Source: a bacterium
Lineage (GTDB): Bacteria > Spirochaetota > Spirochaetia > JABEVK01
DNA length: 43,228 bases
Reading direction: 5' to 3'
Assembly (NCBI GenBank): GCA_021782055.1
Contig: JAJXVP010000005.1
Coordinates: 1 to 43,228, forward strand
The notes under the pieces were generated by a model. That model did no database searches and was not told the origin of the DNA. It saw only the letters and a program-made list of their open reading frames with translations. Position 1 is the first letter of the stretch; each line of letters opens with the position of its first letter. The translations under genes were made by a program, and so were the position numbers. This document shows positions 15,419-24,484 of this stretch, in pieces.

Positions 15419-17154
15419 GTTCGGGGTTTGACAATCTTGCTGACGGCCTAACGGTAGAAGAAAAGCGTGAGCTCTTAGCAAAAATCCAGGCCAGCTTAAA
15501 CTTGTCGCTCAAGGACGCTGATGCCATTGTCGCCCCCCCGGATCACGAAGGAGAATTGCGTCACAAATTGGAACGCGATTTGCAACATGTATCATTCTGG
15601 AACCGCTTGTTGTTCGCTTTGATGGCCCTGTTTACCGGCTCAACCAAGCTTGAGGTTTTTAGAAAGTACCAACTACGAGAATCGTTAGCCAAAGTTCGCG
15701 AAAGTCTACCGTCGGATTGGGAGCCCTCACGAAAAGTTCTTAAAGGTCCTTTTGCTCGCCGGCTCTACGACCTCTGGGCGGACACCCTGCTGGTTAAACC
15801 CTACCTCGAGCACCTGTTTCAGCAAAAGCTCACCCTAGAAAACGGTATCCTCAGCTTGATTGAACAGCTAAACCCCAAAGCTCCTCACAAGCTTACCGAT
15901 CTCTTTCCTTTAAGTGAAATGGAGGCGCTCTACCGACAAGACCCACGCCCGCCGATTCTTGCGCTCAACATGCGCTCGCGGTTAGAGGCTTACCTGAAAA
16001 CCTTAAACGAAGCGTCGCTTGATAGTGTCAAACAAATTCTTCAGCCGCTATACTTGTTGCGTTCTGTGGTTGATTACCCCTACGCGAATCTGTTTGATCT
16101 TTTTGGGCATGAACTTACGGGTACCGTGGTAACAAAATACCCAGGTTTTCAAGATGCTCCGGCGCGTAAAGTGGGCCCCTACCTTGAGCGCCTGTTTTAT
16201 GGTCTGTATTTAGCCAATAAGATATCCCGTCTCGACGACGAGCTGTTTAGCCTGTTTCAAGAAACCGAAAAACGTTTACCTCAAACTGACGAAACCCCGA
16301 CCTCTGAGGCCTCCTGGTCGTCTTTAAAAATCTTGAGGGAAACTGCTAGGCATCTTTATGAAGATTTACCCTGGAAGGATCTTTTGGAATGTTGTTTTGA
16401 CAACCCCTATTATGCGCTGCAGTTCTATGTACCTCAATTTTCGTTGTATGAATTTTATGGAAGCATTTTGCGCCTGCGGTTTGAAGAAGAACTTTCGGCG
16501 TCCATTTTACCCTTACGGGAACGAATCCTCGACGCCGAAAAGAGCTTTTTATTTCCTTCGCCCCAAGAAAACTTTCTAGAATTTTACATTCCCGGCCTAG
16601 CCCCGGTGGGGAATCGACCCCGTTTGTTTCGCTTTCCGCAAACCTTGGCCTATCTGTATGGCTTTGTCGCGCTGTATGGACAAAAAAAGCTTGCGCCGTT
16701 CCTTCAAAGCTTAGGGAAGTACTTGGGGCCAGGTGCCAAAACCGTGTTTCAGGCGGTAAATTCCAAAATGGAACTTTTGCTGGCGCTCAATGAAAAGATT
16801 TTACGCTTTGATCGCTCTTGGCATACCGATACGGCTGATGGTAAAGAGTTTCAGCGCTTAAAGTACGAGGCGACAAACCCTGCGTTTTCACCCAAAGCGT
16901 TGAACCAGTTTTTAGAGCGAAAAGACGCTGAAGTCCAAGGTTTGCTTGATGAAGGGATTGAGCATCTTTTAGGCTTGTCCACTCAGCTTGAACGGTTGAC
17001 TTCGCGGCAAATTCCCGGTCTTAAGGCGGTCCTGTCCATGCCCTACCATTGGGAAAACCTCACAGAGCCCATTGAAGCGGTTTTGGGGCGTCTTTTAAAA
17101 TTGCTGGACAAGGGAATCTTTGTCATACGGGAGTCCTATGCGCTGGAAAGTTGA
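15415..17154 (+). CDS. Spirochaete-type protein of unknown function (possibly DUF5312)
   Basis: A 579-residue protein, strongly helical and rich in Leu, Glu and aromatic residues. It has no signal peptide and one moderately hydrophobic stretch (about residues 60-76, WNRLLFALMALFTG). From memory it resembles the spirochaete-restricted DUF5312 family; this is tentative. No catalytic motif is visible. It overlaps thiN by 4 nt (ATGA) and the small membrane protein gene by 17 nt, and glgA follows that, so all four are probably translated from one mRNA. Position suggests a link to glycogen synthesis or simple operon packing. Confidence 0.7.
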   Translation: MSSGFDNLADGLTVEEKRELLAKIQASLNLSLKDADAIVAPPDHEGELRHKLERDLQHVSFWNRLLFALMALFTGSTKLEVFRKYQLRESLAKVRESLPSDWEPSRKVLKGPFARRLYDLWADTLLVKPYLEHLFQQKLTLENGILSLIEQLNPKAPHKLTDLFPLSEMEALYRQDPRPPILALNMRSRLEAYLKTLNEASLDSVKQILQPLYLLRSVVDYPYANLFDLFGHELTGTVVTKYPGFQDAPARKVGPYLERLFYGLYLANKISRLDDELFSLFQETEKRLPQTDETPTSEASWSSLKILRETARHLYEDLPWKDLLECCFDNPYYALQFYVPQFSLYEFYGSILRLRFEEELSASILPLRERILDAEKSFLFPSPQENFLEFYIPGLAPVGNRPRLFRFPQTLAYLYGFVALYGQKKLAPFLQSLGKYLGPGAKTVFQAVNSKMELLLALNEKILRFDRSWHTDTADGKEFQRLKYEATNPAFSPKALNQFLERKDAEVQGLLDEGIEHLLGLSTQLERLTSRQIPGLKAVLSMPYHWENLTEPIEAVLGRLLKLLDKGIFVIRESYALES

Positions 17155-17431
17155 CGAATGGTTGTGGCGAGCCGGGGTAACCGCTCTGGTTCTCTCGTCG
17201 CTACTGTCTTACCTTTTGATTTTGGGAGCTTTTCAAGGATTTCAAGAAGATTCCATGTGGGGTTTGTATGCGGTTCTAAGGGTTACCTCGTGGTTTGGCT
17301 TAGGGACCTTACTCAACTGGGCGGTCCTCAGGGACAAAGCCCAGGCCCATAAAGGTGTTGTTGTGCTTTTATTGATCTTAGCCGCCGAAGAATTTTGGGC
17401 CTCCTTTTGGAAAGCATGGTTATATGCCTGA
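17138..17431 (+). CDS. Small integral membrane protein
   Basis: A 97-residue protein with three predicted membrane segments (about 15-34, 46-68 and 75-94). The ATG at 17138 has GGGAG (17129-17133) 4 nt upstream and lies inside the end of the preceding gene. The final 8 nt overlap the start of glgA. It is sandwiched between an unknown spirochaete-type protein and glycogen synthase. No family recognised. Hydropathy and two-sided overlap with real genes argue that it is expressed. Confidence 0.75.
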   Translation: MRWKVDEWLWRAGVTALVLSSLLSYLLILGAFQGFQEDSMWGLYAVLRVTSWFGLGTLLNWAVLRDKAQAHKGVVVLLLILAAEEFWASFWKAWLYA

Positions 17432-18965
17432 AAACGGTTCGAGTATTTGGCTTGTAGCTCGAGAGTACGAAGGGTGGGCCTCGGCCGGCGGAGTTAAAGA
17501 CGTTGTCCACGATATGGCGCGGGCCTTTACGGAGCTGGGGTGGCAGGTGCATGTGTGTTTGCCATTGTATGGCTTTTTGAAAGAACGAGTCTTTCACGAC
17601 GGTCAACGGTCCTGGCGCGGAAAGTCTCAACACCCGGTGTTTCGTCAGGAGGGCGAGTGTTGGACGGTTTCTTCGGGTAACCTTCAGCTCCATTTTTTTA
17701 GGTTTCCTTCGGTTGAGCATAAGCAGGGCATTTATACCGTAACTTTAGAGGAACAAAATCATGCCCTAAAGTTGGTACACGGTAACGGCTATCCGGACAC
17801 CTTCCGGATTAACCTTGAATTTCAATGGATGGTGGCGGAATTTTGGTTTCAGAACGCCCTGGTCCCGGCAAAGGTGTTAGTACACGACGGCCATTGTGCC
17901 TTTTTACCCGTCATTTCCAAAGCTTCACCGTTTTGGAAGGGGCATTTTGCAAAGACGCAATTTTTTGTTCTGATCCATAATGCCGGTCAAGGTTATCGGC
18001 AAGAAATGCCGGTTTCGGTCGAGAATCAACGGTTGCTGGGCTTGCCTGAACAGGTTCTTAAAGACGGGGTATGGGAACAAACCTGGGACCCGTTGGTCAT
18101 GGCCAGTGCCTACGCCCGCTTGGCTACCGTGAGCGAAAACTATGCACAAGAACTTCTTACCGGCAAAAATGACTTCTATTCCGGATCCTTTGGTCGGTTT
18201 TTACGCGAAAATCAGATTCCGTTAGAGGGGATCACCAACGGCTTTGATCCGTATGAATACGACCCCCGTTTTCCACACCGCAGTGGGATTCCCTATCGGT
18301 TTGACCCCTCTCGAGGTGATTGGCTGGGAAAAGACTCTTGCCGAAACTCCTTGATGGAGGCTGTTTTGTGGAAAACCTCCCACGTTCACGGTTTTTTGGC
18401 CAACTGGCGTCTGCCTCTCTATGTTTTTCAAAGTCGTCTCACGTCACAGAAAGGGGTGGACGACCTAAGGGAACTTTTAGAGCAGGCTCTCGGCTCCGAG
18501 GTCCCGGTTAATTTTCTTGTGATGGGAGTTGGAGAGGAGCGCTACGAGAAGAATTTGATCCAACTGGCCTTTCGAAACCAAGATTCTGAACGGTTTTTAT
18601 TTCTCAACTTTTACGAGGAATCGTTAGCACGGCTTGTCTTTGCTTCTGCGGACTTTTTCTTGATGCCGTCTTTGTACGAACCCTGCGGTTTGACCGATCT
18701 TAAAGCTCAGCTTATGGGTGCACTCCCTATCGTCGCCAAGGTAGGTGGTCTAGTTAAAGTTAAGGATGGCCAAACCGGCTTTTGTTATGACCGAGGCAAA
18801 GAACGGGGACTTTGGGAGGTTTTTCTTCGATCTCGTCATTTAGCCCTTCACCGACCCGACCTTTTAGAAATCATGCGCCGTCAAGCCTTTCGTTCCTGTT
18901 TATCAGATTTTCGTTGGCAAGATATTCTGGTCAAACGCTACCTTCCTTGGATGTCAAACTCTTGA
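17424..18965 (+). CDS. glgA: Glycogen synthase (GT5-type)
   Basis: A 513-residue GT-B glycosyltransferase that extends alpha-1,4-glucan from a sugar nucleotide, probably ADP-glucose. C-terminal donor-site motifs are good: FQSRLTSQKGVD, and PSLYEPCGLTDLKAQLMGAL followed by the VGGL turn. ITNGFDPYEYDP matches the domain-linker motif ITNGID. At the N-terminus the usual KTGGL loop is replaced by SAGGV (residues 20-24), losing the Lys that contacts ADP-glucose in characterised enzymes. ATG at 17424 overlaps the upstream membrane-protein gene by 8 nt. Partner of the glycogen phosphorylase at 36.6-39.0 kb. Confidence 0.88.
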   Translation: MPENGSSIWLVAREYEGWASAGGVKDVVHDMARAFTELGWQVHVCLPLYGFLKERVFHDGQRSWRGKSQHPVFRQEGECWTVSSGNLQLHFFRFPSVEHKQGIYTVTLEEQNHALKLVHGNGYPDTFRINLEFQWMVAEFWFQNALVPAKVLVHDGHCAFLPVISKASPFWKGHFAKTQFFVLIHNAGQGYRQEMPVSVENQRLLGLPEQVLKDGVWEQTWDPLVMASAYARLATVSENYAQELLTGKNDFYSGSFGRFLRENQIPLEGITNGFDPYEYDPRFPHRSGIPYRFDPSRGDWLGKDSCRNSLMEAVLWKTSHVHGFLANWRLPLYVFQSRLTSQKGVDDLRELLEQALGSEVPVNFLVMGVGEERYEKNLIQLAFRNQDSERFLFLNFYEESLARLVFASADFFLMPSLYEPCGLTDLKAQLMGALPIVAKVGGLVKVKDGQTGFCYDRGKERGLWEVFLRSRHLALHRPDLLEIMRRQAFRSCLSDFRWQDILVKRYLPWMSNS

Positions 18966-18990
18966 CATATCCTGATCTTTGGACTACTTT
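18962..18990 (+). promoter_or_regulatory. Promoter for tRNA-Thr and tRNA-Tyr
   Basis: TTGACA (18962-18967), a 17-nt spacer and TACTTT (18985-18990), with tRNA-Thr beginning 12 nt further on. The -35 hexamer overlaps the glgA stop codon. Confidence 0.7.
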
Positions 18991-19002
18991 AGCCAGGCTG
19001 AT

Positions 19003-19076
19003 GCCAACTTAGCTCAGCTGGCCAGAGCACGTGATTTGTAATCTCGGGGTCGTCGGTTCGAATCCGACAGTTGGCT
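19003..19076 (+). tRNA. tRNA-Thr (anticodon TGT)
   Basis: Full cloverleaf: acceptor GCCAACT (19003-19009) pairs with AGTTGGC (19069-19075), the D stem is GCTC/GAGC, the anticodon loop TTTGTAA reads UGU, and the T arm is GTCGG-TTCGAAT-CCGAC. The anticodon stem has one U-U mismatch in the middle (19032 with 19044). CCA is not encoded. Confidence 0.95.
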
Positions 19077-19116
19077 TGACGAGCCGGGCGCTTGTGTGTT
19101 AGCCTGGCGAACCATC

Positions 19117-19198
19117 GGGGAGATTCCAGAGTGGCCAAATGGGGCAGACTGTAAATCTGTTGCGTATCGCTTCGTAGGTTCGAATCCTACTCTCCCCA
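19117..19198 (+). tRNA. tRNA-Tyr (anticodon GTA)
   Basis: Class II tRNA with acceptor GGGGAGA (19117-19123) pairing with TCTCCCC (19191-19197). The anticodon loop CTGTAAA reads GUA, there is a long variable arm, and the T loop is TTCGAAT. CCA is not encoded. It follows tRNA-Thr by 40 nt, so the two are probably one transcript. Confidence 0.95.
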
Positions 19199-19229
19199 AA
19201 AGCCTTCGTTTTGAAGGCTTTTGTTTTTT
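19198..19229 (+). terminator. Rho-independent terminator after tRNA-Tyr
   Basis: A 10-bp stem (19198-19207 with 19213-19222), GTTTT loop, and a T-rich tail to 19229. It starts at the last base of the tRNA and ends 8 nt before the next ATG. Confidence 0.85.
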
Positions 19230-19237
19230 AGAGACTT

Positions 19238-19693
19238 ATGGCTGAACCATTTTATTCTGCGGGCCTTCAATTTGAGTGTACTCAATGTCATGCGTGTTGT
19301 CGGCATGACCCCGGCTTCGTGTTTCTGGGAAAGCAAGACCTTGAGCGTCTGAGCCGACGTATGGGCCTCAGCCGTGAGGACTTTGTTAAAAAATACACCC
19401 GTTGGGTAGATTCCGATCACGGTCGCATTCTTAGCCTTCTTGAAAAGAAAAACTTTGACTGCATTTTTTGGGCTCAGGGCTGTCAGGTTTACGAAGATCG
19501 CCCCATCCAATGTTCGACTTATCCGTTTTGGAAGACTCCTATGAAATCTGAAGAAAATTGGCGGTGGGAAGGTCGGTTTTGTCCCGGCATTCACAAGGGG
19601 CCCTTGCATTCACGTGCAGAAATTGAGCAGGCCTTGGCCGCACGGGAGGCTCAACCTGCGATTACTTTTGAGGAATGGGAAGCCAGGACTTAG
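19238..19693 (+). CDS. YkgJ-type cysteine-cluster protein
   Basis: A 151-residue protein with the CxxCxxCC signature near the start (Cys14, 17, 20, 21 in FECTQCHACC), then further cysteines in FDCIFW, GCQVYEDRPIQCSTYPFW and RFCPG. This is the YkgJ/UPF0153 family, predicted to bind Fe-S or zinc; function not established. Cytoplasmic, with no signal peptide. The ATG at 19238 has only weak ribosome-site character and lies just after a terminator. The 56-residue gene and mltG follow downstream. Confidence 0.85.
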   Translation: MAEPFYSAGLQFECTQCHACCRHDPGFVFLGKQDLERLSRRMGLSREDFVKKYTRWVDSDHGRILSLLEKKNFDCIFWAQGCQVYEDRPIQCSTYPFWKTPMKSEENWRWEGRFCPGIHKGPLHSRAEIEQALAAREAQPAITFEEWEART

Positions 19694-19711
19694 GGTCCTG
19701 AAGGAGGTGAC

Positions 19712-19882
19712 ATGGAGTCCTTCCAAGTGGGGTTGACCACAGAGCAAGCTGTCGAGCTTTATCGGATCATGGCTAAGGCCGCCTATCCTGAGAGCCTGGA
19801 TCCTCTATTTTTTACGTTGCAAAAGTACTTGTTTTCAAGGTTGACGATACAACAAATGCAGGAGCTGAATACATCCACATGA
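19712..19882 (+). CDS. Small protein of 56 residues, coupled to mltG
   Basis: ATG at 19712 is preceded by AAGGAGGTGA (19701-19710), a full-length match to the anti-Shine-Dalgarno sequence and among the strongest in the window. The frame encodes 56 residues beginning MESFQVGLTTEQAVELYRIM and ends with TGA overlapping the mltG ATG (ATGA). The peptide looks like two or three amphipathic helices, without signal or membrane segment. No family recognised. The ribosome site and overlap indicate a real gene that length cut-offs would miss. It may set mltG translation or bind a neighbour product. Confidence 0.75.
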   Translation: MESFQVGLTTEQAVELYRIMAKAAYPESLDPLFFTLQKYLFSRLTIQQMQELNTST

Positions 19883-20916
19883 ATGACGAAGTCAAGCCGA
19901 AATTTCGGCTGGGATCTCTTGTTGCCTTAATTGGTTTAGCTCTCGTGTTTCTTGCCTTGGGTTTTTATCTTTATGAGGACTCACCCTTGGGACACGCAGG
20001 ACAAGAAGTTCGCCTGAAGATCCAACCAGGTGCTACGCTTGCCGAAACAGCACAACGGTTGGAACGGCTCAAGCTCGTGAGATCCGCTTTCCTTTTTCGT
20101 GTGTTGTATGAATTGGTCGGTGATGCCCGTGCTTTTCCCTCGGGCGTCTTTGATGTTCCCAGCGGGTTGAGTGCCGGACATTTGGTGGCGTACTTTCAAA
20201 CTGTAAAACCCTTGACCGCACGAATCACCATACCCGAGGGAACCTCATCCTTGCAAATTGCCAAAATGTTAAAGGCAGCCAAAGTCATCACCTCGGCCTC
20301 GACCTTTCTGCAAGCTTTGACCAACCCGGCGCTAATCGCGCAGTTTCACGTCAACACCTCGACTTTAGACGGCCTGTTGTTTCCCGATACCTATCTTTTT
20401 AACTACGACGAGGATCCTCAGGTGGTGATTACCCGGATGGTAAGCCGCTTCCGTGAAAAAACCAAAGCTTTTATGGACTGGACACAGCCACAGTTCGAAA
20501 AAAACCTTATTTTGGCCTCAATTGTCGAACGAGAGTACCGTGTACCTCAGGAGGCACCCATCATTGCGTCGGTTTTTCTGAATCGTCTGCAAAAGCGAAT
20601 CCGGCTTGCCTCGTGCGCCACCATCGAGTACATTATAACCGACCTTGAGGGTAAGCCTCATCCGGATCGCATTTTCTTTGTGGATACCAAGATTCCGTCG
20701 CCGTACAATACCTACCTCCATTATGGGCTTCCTCCCACAGTGATCTGCAATCCCGGGATGGTCGCGTTAAAAGCCGCTGTTTTCCCCGCGAAAACCAACT
20801 ATCTTTACTTTGTGGTCGATAACGAAGCCAAAGGAACTCATACTTTCTCGAGTACGTGGCGTCAACACGAAAAAGCTCGCGAGGCCTATTTGGAATCCTA
20901 CGTTTCCAAAGGATAG
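19879..20916 (+). CDS. mltG: Endolytic peptidoglycan transglycosylase MltG
   Basis: MltG (YceG family) cleaves nascent glycan strands inside the chain and sets their length. A single N-terminal membrane helix (about 11-31) anchors it on the periplasmic side. A LysM-like segment (about 40-110) precedes the catalytic domain. The catalytic Glu is E217 in ILASIVEREYRVPQEAPIIASVFLNRL; substrate-groove motifs include GLLFPDTYLF and SPYNTYLHYGLPPTVICNPG. 345 residues is normal. Start overlaps the small 56-residue gene and its stop lies 2 nt before the dnaG start. It adds to the wall-synthesis theme further along. Confidence 0.93.
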   Translation: MNDEVKPKFRLGSLVALIGLALVFLALGFYLYEDSPLGHAGQEVRLKIQPGATLAETAQRLERLKLVRSAFLFRVLYELVGDARAFPSGVFDVPSGLSAGHLVAYFQTVKPLTARITIPEGTSSLQIAKMLKAAKVITSASTFLQALTNPALIAQFHVNTSTLDGLLFPDTYLFNYDEDPQVVITRMVSRFREKTKAFMDWTQPQFEKNLILASIVEREYRVPQEAPIIASVFLNRLQKRIRLASCATIEYIITDLEGKPHPDRIFFVDTKIPSPYNTYLHYGLPPTVICNPGMVALKAAVFPAKTNYLYFVVDNEAKGTHTFSSTWRQHEKAREAYLESYVSKG

Positions 20917-20918
20917 CG

Positions 20919-22667
20919 ATGAAGTATTCCGAGTCGCTCCTCCAGGAAATTCTTCAACGGGCTGACCTGGTCGAGCTCGTCAGCGAAGTGGTCACCTTGA
21001 AGCAAAATGGCCAACGCTGGTGGGGGCTTTGCCCCTTTCATCAAGAAAAATCTCCGAGTTTTACCGTCAACCCTAGCCAGGGCTTTTTCTATTGTTTTGG
21101 CTGTCAAGAAAAAGGGAACGCCTTTAACTTCTTGATGAAAACCCAGCATTTAAACTTTCAAGAGGCGGTAAAAACCCTTGCCGACAAAACAGGCGTCATC
21201 CTTGAAACTGAAGAGCCCGACAGCCCCGAGGAGCGGGATAAAAAGGCTTTGTTTCAGCTTTTGGATCGTTTAGCCAGTACCTTTCATCACCTTTTGTTGC
21301 ATTCCGAAGAAGCCGAGCCTGCCCGGCAGGTTCTCGAAAAGCGAAAAATCTCTGCACAGCTCGTTGAACAATTTTCTTTGGGTTTTGTACCCTCTGATCG
21401 CCGTTGGTTAAAAACGTTTTTGGTCAAAAAGAGTTACGATCCTGCTTTTTTGGCCAAAGCGGGATTATTTAGTGCGAATTACCCTGACGTCTGTTTGTTC
21501 GCGGGACGTTTGGTTTTTCCCATCCGTAATGCTTCGGGGCAAGTGGTGGCTTTTGGGGGACGAATTTTAGGGAACGTTGAGGGAGTAAAATACATCAACT
21601 CACCAGAAACTTTGCTGTTTCATAAGCGTCAAACTTTATTTGCCTTTGACCACGCCCTTCCGTTTTTGCGCACGGGCGGAATCGTTCACCTGTGTGAAGG
21701 GTATATGGATGCGATTTCACTGCATCAAGCGGGAGTAAAATCGGCAGTTGCCCCCCTGGGTACAGCATTAACTGATGATCATATCCGTCTTCTTCATCGC
21801 TATGTCCGTACGGTGGTCTGTGTTTTTGATAGTGATGAGGCCGGACAAAAGGCCGCTGTCAAGGCGGTGGAACTGTGTTTACCCTATGATCTTGAAAGCC
21901 GAGTGGTTATCGTTACCCACGGAAAGGACCCGTCTGAGATCCTTGAAAAGGAAGGTGAGGCGGCTGTACGAGATTTGGTGTTGACTTCTAGCCGAGGCTT
22001 TGATTTTCTTTTAAATTTCTACTACAATTTTTTCAACAAAGGTTCGATGTTTGACTGGAAGGGTTTTTCTGGGGTACTTTTTGGGCTTCTTAAGAAAGTT
22101 CCCTCGCAGGTGAGGCAAGAAACCTTGATGAAAGCTGTGGCAGAGCGCTTAGAAGTGACCGAAGAAGCCTTGTGGAAGGATTTTCGAACGGGGACTCCGG
22201 TCCAACGTCCAGCACCTCGAGTCCAGCCACTGACAACTAGTTCCGCAGAGTGGAAGATGATGCTGACCCTGGTGGCGTCCATTCAGCATTTTTCCCGGTG
22301 GCGAGCGTTATTGTCCACAGAGGATTTGAGCGAAGCGCGCTCGAAAGAACTGTGGGAGGTTTTGTTGAAGCTGGATGATAGGCTGGAGGGAAAAAGTACG
22401 GTCTCCGATGTTCTGAACGCCTCGCAAGGTTTTTCGTGGGATCAGGCTCTGGCTCAGGGGCTCGTGACCGGAGAGTATGAAAGGTTGGCGGAATCTGTGT
22501 TAGAAGATGCATTATCTCGTCTGAGGCTTAAACGATTAGAAAATCGTTTAAGCCAGGTCAAGGGTTTACTAGGGGATGCGGCGGGTGATCTTGCCCGAAC
22601 GCAAGAGTTATTGGCGGAAGTCAATTTTTTAAATCGTGAGATTTCCCGTTGGAAAGGGAGAGTTTGA
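20919..22667 (+). CDS. dnaG: DNA primase
   Basis: Makes RNA primers at the replication fork. The N-terminal CHC2 zinc finger is [11 protein letters not shown] with FYCFGC (about residues 39-63). The catalytic core follows, with TOPRIM motifs [14 protein letters not shown] and [11 protein letters not shown] and the metal-binding D-x-D region. A helical helicase-interaction tail (about 440-582) closes it. ATG at 20919 was chosen for AAAGGA 5 nt upstream and the family N-terminus; in-frame codons upstream belong to mltG. It overlaps rpoD by 1 nt (TGATG). The dnaG-rpoD pairing is a classic macromolecular-synthesis operon. Confidence 0.96.
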   Translation: MKYSESLLQEILQRADLVELVSEVVTLKQNGQRWWGLCPFHQEKSPSFTVNPSQGFFYCFGCQEKGNAFNFLMKTQHLNFQEAVKTLADKTGVILETEEPDSPEERDKKALFQLLDRLASTFHHLLLHSEEAEPARQVLEKRKISAQLVEQFSLGFVPSDRRWLKTFLVKKSYDPAFLAKAGLFSANYPDVCLFAGRLVFPIRNASGQVVAFGGRILGNVEGVKYINSPETLLFHKRQTLFAFDHALPFLRTGGIVHLCEGYMDAISLHQAGVKSAVAPLGTALTDDHIRLLHRYVRTVVCVFDSDEAGQKAAVKAVELCLPYDLESRVVIVTHGKDPSEILEKEGEAAVRDLVLTSSRGFDFLLNFYYNFFNKGSMFDWKGFSGVLFGLLKKVPSQVRQETLMKAVAERLEVTEEALWKDFRTGTPVQRPAPRVQPLTTSSAEWKMMLTLVASIQHFSRWRALLSTEDLSEARSKELWEVLLKLDDRLEGKSTVSDVLNASQGFSWDQALAQGLVTGEYERLAESVLEDALSRLRLKRLENRLSQVKGLLGDAAGDLARTQELLAEVNFLNREISRWKGRV

Positions 22668-24469
22668 TGTCAGAATTGGCCAATGATCCGGCGATTATCC
22701 ACCTTTTGGATTTTGCCAAAAAGAAGGGGAGCATTTCGTTTGACGAAGTCAGAGATTTGTTGCCGGAAGAAATTGTCAACAGCGATAAGCTGGAATGGGT
22801 TTATGAACATCTTGCCAAGCAAGGAATCCCAATAGAGGAGGAAGACGCTTTGGAAGCAGTTCTCCCCGAAGAAGAAGAGCGTTTTTTTGAATCGGAAGCC
22901 GCTTTGTTTGGCGAAGAATCTCCGCCTGCCGAGGACGACAACGAGGCAGAACCGGATTTTAAAAAGAAGCTGAACTATAACGACAAAGATTCTACGATTG
23001 ATGACCCGATTCGGCTCTACCTCAGAGAAATCGGAAAAGAAAATCTTTTGTCGGCAGATATGGAAGTTGTGCTTTCGAAACAGATGGAAGACGGCGAAAA
23101 TATCATCAAACGAATTGTGCGAAATTCAGGAATGATTATCCCCGAATTTTCGCTTTTGGCGCAAGAAACCTTAGCCAAGAACGAGCCTCGAGAAGATCAA
23201 GGACGCACCAAGAAAGAGCTTTCAGATTTTTTGGCGGAACGTCGCCGCTTAACCCAGTTCTACAAAGAACCTCTTAAACCCATTCACGCCTCGTTGCGTC
23301 AATACATGGAGCTTAAAGAGCGTCTTTTGCAGGTGGGCAACGATATCTTTGAAAATGATGAATTGATCAAGCTTCGCGCCGAGTTGATGAAGCTGATTCA
23401 AGATATTGACATTCACCCCGAAGAAATTACCAAGTTTTCTGATAAGTTCATCAATACAGCTCGTCGTATTCGCAAGTATCAAAAAGAACAATCGAAGATT
23501 GAACGCCGCTTGCGTGTGACGAATATGCGGGAACTGCGCAACCTTGGTCGTAAGTTGGCAAGCCAAACAGAAAAGGACGAGGTTGAAGAGGCGCTGGGAC
23601 TGACCAGTGACGCCATTAAAGAAAAGATTCGTCAAATTCAAATCGCCGAAAAAAAGCTGAACCAGCTAGAAAGCGAGTTTGAGGCACCGATTCAAGAAAT
23701 TCTTGAAAAGTCCGAAGAAATTTCGCAGGGAAAGACCATGATGAAGAGCGCGAAAGACCGTCTCATCAAGGCTAACCTTCGGTTGGTGGTGTCGATCGCT
23801 AAAAAGTATACCAACCGTGGCCTGCATTTCTTTGATTTGGTACAAGAAGGCAATATTGGCTTGATCAAAGCCGTCGAAAAGTTTGAATACCGCAAGGGCT
23901 ATAAGTTTTCGACCTATGCGACCTGGTGGATCCGTCAGGCTATTACGCGCTCGATTTCGGACCAAGCTCGTACCATTCGTGTGCCCGTTCACATGATTGA
24001 ACAAATCAACAAGGTGGTACGCGAATCTCGGCAACTCATGCAAGTTCTTGGTCGCGAGCCTACCGACGATGAAATCGCCGATCGCTTAGGCTGGCAAGTT
24101 TCACGGGTAAAATCGGTGAAGAATGTCGCCCGAGAGCCGATTTCTCTCGAAACGCCCATTGGCGAAGAAGAAGACAGCCTCTTAGGGGACTTCATCGAAG
24201 ATAAAGACGTGGAAAACCCCTCGAATCAAACAGCGTTTAAAATTCTGCAGGAACAGCTTCAAAAGGTGTTGGCCACCATTCCCCCTCGGGAACAAGAAGT
24301 TTTGAAGATGCGTTTTGGTTTGGAAGATGGGTATTCCTTGACATTAGAAGAGGTTGGATTGTATTTTAACGTGACCCGTGAACGGATCCGGCAAATTGAG
24401 GCTAAAGCTCTTCGACGTTTGCGTATGCCCATCCGAAGCCGTTCGCTTCGGGATTATTTGGATAGCTGA
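22667..24469 (+). CDS. rpoD: Primary RNA polymerase sigma factor (RpoD)
   Basis: The housekeeping sigma-70, 600 residues. It contains acidic region 1.1, region 1.2 ([16 protein letters not shown]), a long non-conserved insert (about 150-340), and the core-binding region 2 ([20 protein letters not shown] and [15 protein letters not shown]). Region 3 follows, then region 4 (TREERIRQIE-type helix-turn-helix: [18 protein letters not shown]). It reads the -10/-35 promoters noted elsewhere in the window. ATG at 22667 has AAAGGGAG 6 nt upstream and overlaps the dnaG stop. The next gene begins 15 nt after its stop. Confidence 0.97.
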   Translation: MSELANDPAIIHLLDFAKKKGSISFDEVRDLLPEEIVNSDKLEWVYEHLAKQGIPIEEEDALEAVLPEEEERFFESEAALFGEESPPAEDDNEAEPDFKKKLNYNDKDSTIDDPIRLYLREIGKENLLSADMEVVLSKQMEDGENIIKRIVRNSGMIIPEFSLLAQETLAKNEPREDQGRTKKELSDFLAERRRLTQFYKEPLKPIHASLRQYMELKERLLQVGNDIFENDELIKLRAELMKLIQDIDIHPEEITKFSDKFINTARRIRKYQKEQSKIERRLRVTNMRELRNLGRKLASQTEKDEVEEALGLTSDAIKEKIRQIQIAEKKLNQLESEFEAPIQEILEKSEEISQGKTMMKSAKDRLIKANLRLVVSIAKKYTNRGLHFFDLVQEGNIGLIKAVEKFEYRKGYKFSTYATWWIRQAITRSISDQARTIRVPVHMIEQINKVVRESRQLMQVLGREPTDDEIADRLGWQVSRVKSVKNVAREPISLETPIGEEEDSLLGDFIEDKDVENPSNQTAFKILQEQLQKVLATIPPREQEVLKMRFGLEDGYSLTLEEVGLYFNVTRERIRQIEAKALRRLRMPIRSRSLRDYLDS

Positions 24470-24484
24470 TTTCTAGGACGGACA

